A stretch of 64,000 nucleotides of DNA from Archivesica marissinica (Eukaryota; Mollusca; Bivalvia; Venerida; Vesicomyidae): the NCBI GenBank assembly GCA_014843695.1, contig CM026391.1, positions 17,275,263-17,339,262 on the forward strand, in the 5' to 3' direction. Below, piece after piece: positions 56,577-64,000 of the stretch. A program made the translations under genes and the position numbers. Every line of letters starts with the position of its first letter. Positions within the stretch are counted from its first letter, which is position 1. The notes beneath the pieces are model-generated. The model had not been told where the DNA came from and searched no databases. It saw only the letters and a list, made by a program, of their open reading frames with translations.

Positions 56577-56599
56577 GTAAGTATTGTGGAACAGTGCTC

Positions 56600-56724
56600 C
56601 TGGTTATAAAACTTTTCTCCAATCTCAAACTCTGATTGACTGAGATAAGGGCAAATCTCATACTGAACCAATGATATCAATTTAGCTCGAGTTTGAGATT
56701 TTAGAAAGTTTTATAACCTCCAGG
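56600..56724. mobile_element. MITE family H copy
   Basis: CTGGTTATAAAACTTTTCTC faces AAAGTTTTATAACCTCCAG, ~125 bp. It starts ~23 bp past the exon 24 donor. Confidence 0.68.
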
Positions 56725-57298
56725 CCAGGTAATCTACATGTACTAAGATTATTAAACAGTTAATAAAATATGTTTGTTAGCTGAGATGTTATGATCCACG
56801 TAACAGTGTTTTGATAGTAAAATGGGTGCTAAAAAAATAAAACAAGAAGACATATGCGCTTTGATCAAACAATTGAGCTTAAAAAAGTATAATTTTTTTT
56901 CTAAAATTTCAAAAAATTTAATTTAAATTTTTTTTTATAGAAAAGATAAAGCATTTTATCTGATTTGTATTTGTTTAATTTTCACTTGTATGGCTGGTCT
57001 ATAGTGACTACAGTGTAACATTTTAATAATTTGCACATATTTATTTTATTCTTTGGTATTGTGTTTATGTTTAATATCTCCATGTTGTCCTATGATCTTG
57101 TGGACTGTGATAAACACTGTAGCTGCTTTATTTGTACCCCCATTTTGTTCAATCTCAATCTACATATCAAACTATATGGAGAAAAAGCTTGGCTCATGCA
57201 ATCAATTGGGATTTAAATAAATACAAATAGGTCACTATGTCACAAATTACACTAGATTTTAAAAGTGTTAATGTTGACTCGATTTTGTGTACACATGG
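56725..57298. other. AT-rich stretch, nothing firm
   Basis: Near 56795 GTAACAGTGTTTTGATAGTA resembles the left end of family I. The rest shows no structure I can name. Confidence 0.4.
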
Positions 57299-57427
57299 CC
57301 CCGAGGTTATTTCTCAGATCTCAAACTCTAACTCAAAGAATTTGATTGGTCGAGTCTGAGATTTATACCTAGCAGAACCAATCAGAAGCTTGAGTTTGAG
57401 ATTGGAGAAAGGTTTTATAATCTCCGA
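57299..57427. mobile_element. MITE family H copy, worn
   Basis: CCCCGAGGTTATTTCTCAGA faces GAGAAAGGTTTTATAATCTC. The interior has CTTGAGTTTGAGATTGG. Confidence 0.6.
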
Positions 57428-57967
57428 CCCACAGGCACAAGACACACATTATTTTTGTTTACCCTATGGTCATATAGTAAGTAATGTTTACTGACGGCAA
57501 CCAACGGAAATGAAACATGTATGCAGAAACTAGGTAAATTCGACCAGATCACTGATATGCCCTTGTGGTCCCGACCGGAAGATCTTATTCTATCAACAAA
57601 TACTTTTTATTTCAATGTTGTCGTTTTCTCTGGGTGTTCGGATTTTGACATCAGCATCTGTGAATGAATGCTGTTGCCTCATTGGTCAAAAATGAAACAT
57701 GTAAATCCATATGAAAACGGCAGCCAATGAAATACCACTGTCTATTCACCGCGGATATTAATGGAATAATTGTATTTTCCTGTATTGCTCTGGGGGATCT
57801 GCATGCTGAGGTTGCATACAACATGATTCGCGAGATTGACTTTATCGAAGTAGGTGGAAGTTCTAGCTGTTATGAGCATTACACGGTGTAAAACGACTAG
57901 AAAACAAAATGCCAAAATTTTACCAAACGCCCAGCGAAAACGACAAGAGAAAGTTCTATAACATCCA
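57428..57967. other. Unique-looking sequence, nothing recognised
   Basis: No exon with dynein motifs and no repeat is seen. A partial family H end (AGAAAGTTCTATAACATCC) is near 57950. Confidence 0.45.
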
Positions 57968-58009
57968 GGCCTTGAGGTTATAAAACTTTTCTCCTATTTC
58001 AAACTCAGT

Positions 58010-58094
58010 GTGTGTGTGTTTTACGTTTATTTAGCGTCGCTATCGGTTGCCCATATGACCGACGATAAATAAACGTAAAACACACACACACGTC
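58010..58094. repeat. Perfect-like hairpin from two SINE-1 tails
   Basis: GTGTTTTACGTTTATTTAGCG is followed, after about 25 bp, by CGATAAATAAACGTAAAACAC, so the tail of SINE-1 is present in both directions. Confidence 0.75.
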
Positions 58095-58159
58095 TACGTA
58101 ACTGTAAACTCGGTGTTCCATATATGGGACCTTACACTTCCATTATTCTTGAATATATG

Positions 58160-58372
58160 GACCACGGACCCCCTTGTGCTCCTACATGGACCCCCTTGCG
58201 CTCCTACATGGACCCCCTTGAGCTCCTACATGGACCCCCTTGAGCTCCTACATGGACCCCCTTGTGCTCCTACATGGACCCCCTTGCGCTCCTACATGGA
58301 CCCCCTTGCACTCCTACATGGACCCCCTTGCGCTCCTACATGGACCCCCTTGAGCTCCTATATATGGAACCA
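58160..58372. repeat. 22-bp minisatellite, ~10 copies
   Basis: The unit is CTCCTACATGGACCCCCTTG plus two variable bases. GC-rich relative to its surroundings. Confidence 0.93.
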
Positions 58373-58395
58373 TTATCCGCAGTATGTACGTATAT

Positions 58396-58774
58396 ACCCA
58401 GGCATTAGTCGATCTCAGCCATAAACTGGATCCATTCATTAGGATATTACAATGGTTTTTTCTCTCATTTTTGAAAGAATCTGGGCTCAATGTTCGATAT
58501 CTGGTTGACATTATTCCATTACAAATCATACAAAAAATGCACGAATTTATGAAGTTCGTGTATCAGCTATTTCTATGATCTATAATGTAAATAATTGTCA
58601 AATAAATATTTTAATAAGCATGTTATGGTAAACCTGTATCATTTATCCAATTATGAATAAATTATCTAATAAATTATTTACCGTAATTACCACAATTTGT
58701 CTTTCGTGAATATATTTTTCTGTAAAATCTACTGCTCAAGTACAGATATACGTTTATTAGCACAGTTCACATGA
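58396..58774. other. AT-rich sequence, nothing recognised
   Basis: No repeat, TIR or coding signal is visible. Confidence 0.45.
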
Positions 58775-59635
58775 TTAACCCTTTCCTTCATAGAGATTTA
58801 GGTTAATATACTATTATATCTCCATACAAACGACAGCCATTTAACCCTTTCCTTCATAGAGATTTATGTTAATATACTATTATATCTCCATACAAACGAC
58901 AGCCATTTAACCCTTTCCTTCATAGAGATTTATGTTAATATACTATTATATCTCCATACAAACAACAGCCATTTAACCCTTTCCTTCATAGAGATTTATG
59001 TTAATATACTATTATATCTCCATACAAACAACAGCCATTTAACCCTTTCCTTCATAGAGATTTATGTTAATATACTATTATATCTCCATACAAACGACCG
59101 CCATTTAGCTACCATGTAGTGGATAAGTAGTCGCCATACCTATCCCACCTCCGTAGATATTACTGGGACTACATAGAGATTTAGGTTAATATACTATTAT
59201 ATCTCCATACAAACGACAGCCATTTAGCTATCATGCAGTGGATAAGTAGTTGCCATATCTATCCCACCTCCATAGATATTACTGGGACTACATAGAGAAT
59301 TAGGTTAATATACTATTATATTTCCATACAAACGACAGCCATTTAGCTATCATGCAGTGGATAAGTAGTCGCCATATCTATCACACCTCCATAGATATTA
59401 CTGGGACTACATAGAGATTTAGGTTAATATACTATTATATTTCCATACAAACTACAGCCATTTAGCTATCATGCAATGGATAAGTATTCGCCATATCTAT
59501 CCCACCTCCATAGATATTACTAGGACTACATGAGATTCTGGCCTTTATTGTGAACATTGGTTTGGCTACTACATTGCCAATGTATGTCATATTGGTAATG
59601 GCGTCAAGAGGTGCTTCTATGAGGGAAAGGGTTAA
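58775..59635. mobile_element. TTAA MITE, family D, moderately expanded
   Basis: TTAA-CCCTTTCCTTCATAGAGA faces CTTCTATGAGGGAAAGGG-TTAA. The interior has ~5 units of 66 bp and ~3-4 of 120 bp. It is intermediate in size between the copies at 46127 and 49187. Confidence 0.85.
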
Positions 59636-60010
59636 ATCAATTTAAAAATTTTTTTTGTATCTCTGCCATAAGTCGACTTTGAACTTTCATCACATTTCTA
59701 GATGAGGAAATGGTTGACTTATGGCCTGGTATATATGGTACAGGTTATTAGCACAAGTTTCACATGATACTATCACTTTGTTCCAGATTAAAGCCTTTGT
59801 ACTCGGGGTAGGTGTTGTAAAACACAGCATTGAGCTATGACAGTTCAATTATGCACGTTGGTTGTAGTTGATTGTAGTTGATTGTGCCGCCGCAGCTAGG
59901 CCTTACTGGAAGGGGGCCCCCTGTCACATACCCAGCCCACAATTAAATCTGTTAGAATGACCTCAGTGCATACACTCCCAGCTAAGCCTTCAGAATTGAT
60001 TTCAACTGAT
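59636..60010. other. No feature recognised
   Basis: Mixed AT-rich sequence with a short GTTGATTGTAGTTGATTGTG stutter near 59865. Confidence 0.45.
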
Positions 60011-60199
60011 ATTGACTGGTGTATGATATTTTTAGACCAATAAATGAATGAGAAAATTACATTTGGACCAATTCATTTATCAAAATGGGTAATTTTGTGC
60101 AAAAAGTGTAGATCCTGATGAGACGGATAACGAGCCGGCTCATCTGGATCTACATGTTTTGTACGCCTATTTAGAAGTCTGTGGTGTTGAAAGGGTTAA
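60011..60199. mobile_element. TTAA MITE, family A, one end missing, reversed
   Basis: It ends GTGGTGTTGAAAGGG-TTAA at 60199 and carries the internal GATGAGACGGATAACGAGCC. The left terminus is absent. Confidence 0.7.
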
Positions 60200-60497
60200 T
60201 TGACTTTTAATTCACACATGGAGACGGAAAATAATTCATGTCATTTCTGTAATAATTCAGTAAAACGTAATTTCGTATAAAAAATATGAAAACCTTGTAT
60301 GCTCCTTGCATCCTATGAAGTTCTAGCTGCAGCACACAGTGTTATATTTATACATGTTTAGTAGGTGTGACAGCTCATTTCCACGTGCTTACCAATATAG
60401 CCAATATAGACATTCAACGATAAGATCAAATACCTGAAAGCTGCAAATTAAACCTACCATTACTCCACTGAAGAAGTAGGAAGGAATTCCCAACAGC

Positions 60498-60783
60498 CGG
60501 ATCTGTAGTCCAGTGGTAACACGCTGGACTGGTATGGTAATCCAGGGATCGCATTTTCGATCCCCCATCTGACCCTAATAAAATTAACAGATGGAACTTT
60601 AAATAAACCGAGGTCTTGTGTCGGTGCTGTACACCGTGCATGTAAAAGAACCAGAGGAGACTCTGGAATGGGTCTCTGTCTGTATCATTGCACTATCCTC
60701 CAAAATTCTAAAATGACTAATCTCTTAAGGAGGCGTCGTTCATATGGGCAACCGGTAGCGACGATAAATAAACGTAAAACACA
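60498..60783 (+). mobile_element. SINE-1 copy, full length
   Basis: The head CGGATCTGTAGTCCAGTGGT has a 5-bp stutter (GGTATGGTAATCC) in the anticodon arm. The B box is weak (TTTTCGATCCCC). The central domain and tail AAATAAACGTAAAACAC are present. Confidence 0.8.
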
Positions 60784-61060
60784 AGGAATTCCTTCTATTA
60801 ATTTCAGGCATTTGACAAGCATGTTTTTGTGAATATATTTTGCTCAGAAATGCAGATTTTGCTTTCGTAAATACACACAGTCCTCCCATAAATTTCCATT
60901 CTGGTTACAGGCGTGATAAGTAAATGTATTTATCAGTAGGTTCTGATTCTGTCTCATCCGAATGACTATGATATGAGTCACTTTAAGTATGGTATAGCTG
61001 GGATTGAACCTGAATCCCCCTCGTGTTAACCACTGGACTTAACTACCTTTGATGATGGCC
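60784..61060. other. No feature recognised
   Basis: It shows a weak tRNA-like B box (GGGATTGAACCTGAATCCCC, reversed sense) near 61000 and nothing else. Confidence 0.4.
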
Positions 61061-61064
61061 TATA

Positions 61065-61492
61065 TTTATGTAATGGACTGCTCTACCTTTCATGATGGCC
61101 TATATTTATGTAAATGACTGCTCCACCTTTCATGGTGGCCTATATTTATGTAATGAACTGCTCTACCTTTCATGATGGCCTATATTTATGTAAATGACTG
61201 CTCTACCTTTCATGATGGCCTATATTTATGTAAATGACTGCTCCACCTTTCATGATGGCCTATATTTATGTAAATGACTGCTCTACCTTTCATGATGGCC
61301 TATATTTATGTAAATGACTGCTCTACCTTTCATGATGGCCTATATTTATGTAAATGACTGCTCCACCTTTCATGGTGGCCTATATTTATGTAATGGACTG
61401 CTCCACCTTTCATGGTGGCCTATATTTATGTAATGGACTGCCCTACCTTTCATGGTGGCCTATATTTATGTAATGGACTGCTCTACCGTATA
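61065..61492. repeat. 40-bp minisatellite, ~11 copies
   Basis: The unit contains CTCTACCTTTCATGATGGCC and TATATTTATGTAAATGACTG. It ends abruptly where the LTR element begins. Confidence 0.93.
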
Positions 61493-62571
61493 TGGTGGAA
61501 TCGACTACGCACTACCTTGCACAGATTTGAGCTGCCACAACTGATCTATATTGAAGAATGCTAGAAATGTTGTTAATTTGCATCGTTCCAGGTAGCTAGT
61601 GTCGCAAACTCTCCTTTTTCTTCTCGTAATAATATGTCTCGGTTGCTACGGCTCTTACCAGGGTCTATCCTATTGTAGACTCGCTGGAGTTGTCTAGGGG
61701 GTTTCTTCGTTATTATATGTATTAATGATAACTCAACACAGTATTACATTTCTTCTATATAATATCTTGTTTATATTGGCATCAGAAATATCCATATATA
61801 TATAATCAGTGATCTATATATATATATACATCGTATCATTAAAAGCTTATTTAACAATCCATTTGTGTGAGCCGAATATGCGCTTACACAGTATATTTAA
61901 CATCCAATCTTTCTAATCCGTCATTACTCAATATCACTATAATCTAATCACTGTTTCTGATTAGATTAACTTTTAATCAACTTCGATATGGTTCGCCGAA
62001 ACTCTATGTTTCTTCTGTGGCTGAACAATTTAATTATTCGACAAATCTTTATAAGTTATATTTCTTATAATGTCAATAATATCTAAGTATCATAAATACA
62101 GTTTATATGTTCTATATACTAGATTGAGATCACGACCTTTCTCGCTCCTGGAGTTAGGCTCTAGTGTGTCTGATCTATGTTAATAAAATCCATTTCTTAT
62201 ATACATAATTGAATCAGTGTATATATGATATAACAATTCCTAAAACATCTGTTATTCCTAAACATCTGTTATGTTATCTAATATTACACCATCAAACCAG
62301 TTCGGTGCCTTTGTATTACATAACTGGACACCTGCAACCACGGCCTTGATAAACTGAGATTAGGCCTAACATCTTAAGTCATTTCCCGCGCGAAGCGAGA
62401 TTGATAATTTTAGGCGCGAAAATAATAGCAGACGATTATGCATAAAACAAATATATATATTACATGGTAAACATTTGGCCATATATAGAAACAGTTTAAT
62501 GTATTTATATAATACATTACTATTTATATATAACAATAATAAATATTTCGTGCAAATTGGGGTTTTGCACA
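61493..62571 (-). mobile_element. Probable 3' LTR of a Ty3/gypsy-type element
   Basis: On the minus strand a purine tract GGGTAGGGAGGA (62584-62573) is followed by TGTGCAAAACCCC, a plausible polypurine tract and LTR start with TG. The LTR would run ~1 kb to the border with the 40-bp array. The other end is not defined, and the partner LTR lies beyond the window, so this is inference from position. Confidence 0.55.
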
Positions 62572-62795
62572 ATCCTCCCTACCCGGGGAGAAGTTTGACA
62601 TCGCCCGCTATCGGCCGATTTACAAATCTTCATTCCTTTGAATATACAGTAGAAAACAATCATAATATCAATACATCATATGTCCTAAAATAGCATTTCT
62701 TTCGCTAGGTACCAACATTCTAATCATAGAGGCAATAACTATTTACTGAACAACTGAAATAATACCAAGTACATTTACTAAGTCAAACATCACAG

Positions 62796-64000
62796 TCATT
62801 GAACTCTACTGAGAAAGTCTGCTAGAACATTTTGAGTCCCTTTGATATGTTTAATGGTCAGATTAAATTCTGAGAGACACAGTGCCCATCTTAAGAGGCG
62901 TTGATTGGACGTTTTCGACCTACTTAACCATACAAGGGGATTATGATCTGAATTAATTATTGTTTTGCTTGTGCTTACATATATGCGAAAATGTTCGATA
63001 CCGGCCACTATAGCTAATAATTCCTTCTCTATTGTAGAGTAGTTTTTCTCTCGTGGAATAAGTTTTCGGGAATAAAATGCTACTGGGTGTGGTACTTGGT
63101 CAACGGTCTGAGTCAGTACAGCCGAAATTCCCAAATCGGAAGCATCAGTATAGAGTTCGAACTCTTGGTTAAAGTCAGGGGCCTTCAGTATGGGTTTATT
63201 GGTTAAAGCTTTCTTTAAGGATTCGAAAGCAAGTTGATGTTTATCGCTCCACTGAGTTATGATGTTCCCTGATCGCTTGCCCTTTAATAAGTCAGTCAGG
63301 GGAGCGGCGATCTCAGCGAACTGGGGAATGAATTTCCTGTAAAATCCTACTGATCCCAGATATCCTCGTAATTGTTTCTTGGTCTGTGGGGGAGAGATAT
63401 TACTAATACACTCAACCTTGCTGGAAATTGGTTTGATTTTTCCCGACCCTAATTCATGTCCCAAGTACTTGACTGTTCCAGACCCAATTTTACACTTCTT
63501 CGGATTCAAAGTAACACCACTATCCTCTAGTCTATGAAATGTCCAATCCAAGTGATTTATGTGCTGTGACCATAAATTGGATCGAACAGCAATATCATCC
63601 AGATATGCGTCGGCAAATCTATCACGGATGGGTTCTGTCGGGGATTGAGCGATTATCTCGTTTATGGCCCTCTGGAAGGTAACTCCACCGTTTTTTAAAC
63701 CAAATGGGAGAGTTAATGGTTCAAACAAGCCCCAGGGGGTTATGAACGCTGCAATTTCACTAGCTCGAGGGGTTAGCGGAATCTGCCAGTAACCTTTATT
63801 AAGATCTAAAATTGATATCAGACTCGAACCTGCGACCTGATCAATGAGATCGTCTAATCTCGGGATGGGGAAGGCTTCTCCTCGAGTCAGGTCATTAATT
63901 TTCCGATAATCAATACATGGTCGCCATTCTGAGTCTGATTTGCGTACCAATATTATGGGAGAGGCCCACTGGCTTCTGCTAGGGCGGATAATTCCTAACT
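62796..64000 (-). mobile_element. Ty3/gypsy-type pol: reverse transcriptase and RNase H, 5' part off the window
   Basis: The frame is open from the window edge to TGA at 62796-62798, about 400 codons. The product copies the element's RNA into DNA. In order: IIRPSRSQWASPIILVRK, RPCIDYRKIND, LDLNKGYWQIPL, LPFGLKNGGVTFQRAIN, the catalytic AYLDDI (YxDD intact), KCKIGSGTVKYLGHEL, then the RNase H part with ELYTDASDLGISAVL, EKELLAIVAGI and SDHNPLVWL, and the end HIKGTQNVLADFLSR. There is no stop or frameshift, so this copy may be young. Unusually, the frame stops right after RNase H; no integrase follows before the presumed LTR. Either integrase lies upstream (Gmr1-like order) or it has been lost. 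Confidence 0.9.

Noticed and set aside
635..56576. DYNC2H1 as a processed or decayed pseudogene
   Set aside because: It has introns with GT-AG borders, matching phases throughout and intact Walker motifs without a stop or frameshift.
635..56576. Axonemal or cytoplasmic dynein-1 heavy chain
   Set aside because: AAA1 and AAA2 wording (for example [11 protein letters not shown] and GPSGSGKST with KALELYEQL before it) fits dynein-2. A database search would settle it.
58113..58578. Small frames around the 22-bp array and after it
   Set aside because: One is the array itself. The next (58384-58578) has no family similarity that I can recognise and no splice context.
56577..64000. A further DYNC2H1 exon leading into AAA3
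   Set aside because: I looked for the expected segment and for a third P-loop on the + strand and found none.

Overview
The window is a piece of an animal nuclear genome. It is almost entirely the inside of one large gene on the + strand, the heavy chain of cytoplasmic dynein 2 (DYNC2H1), the retrograde motor of intraflagellar transport. I can place 24 consecutive coding exons between 635 and 56576. All have GT-AG boundaries and compatible phases, and together they encode 1,342 codons. They cover the end of the tail, the linker, AAA1, AAA2 and the start of the stretch leading to AAA3. The start and end of the gene lie outside the window. The AT-rich introns, the dense tRNA-derived SINEs with a conserved central domain, the TTAA-flanked MITEs and the abundant minisatellites fit a lophotrochozoan, most likely a bivalve mollusc. 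The species cannot be named from the sequence.

Only about 4 kb of the first 56.6 kb is coding; the rest is intron and repeats. 1-1750: exons 1-2 with a LINE remnant and a SINE. 1901-9015: a 6.7-kb minisatellite. 9219-15002: a 43-bp minisatellite, then a 5'-truncated LINE with a nearly intact reverse transcriptase, then SINEs. 15003-24909: exons 4-10, where three exon ends (5, 7, 9) are themselves amplified into tandem arrays. 24910-41800: exons 10-19 with five SINE families and nested MITEs. 41800-47904: a 2.1-kb 17-bp array that grew from the end of a MITE, then exons 20-22. 47905-56576: MITEs, one expanded internally to 2.75 kb, then exons 23-24. 56577-64000: the next intron or beyond, with minisatellites and, on the minus strand, the 3' part of a Ty3/gypsy-type LTR element whose pol frame ends right after RNase H.

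The most unusual feature is where the minisatellites sit. In at least five introns the repeat unit spans the exon end plus the 5' splice site, so each array is a series of decoy splice donors. The array after exon 7 has 15 copies of a 60-bp unit with no length change and stays open in the exon's reading frame. A second theme is that TIR elements seed satellites: two MITE families occur both as short copies and as copies in which terminal or internal sequence has expanded into kilobase arrays.

The family assignment of the dynein gene rests on my recognition of family motifs, not on a database search. Copy numbers and element ends are counted by eye and are approximate where arrays are irregular.
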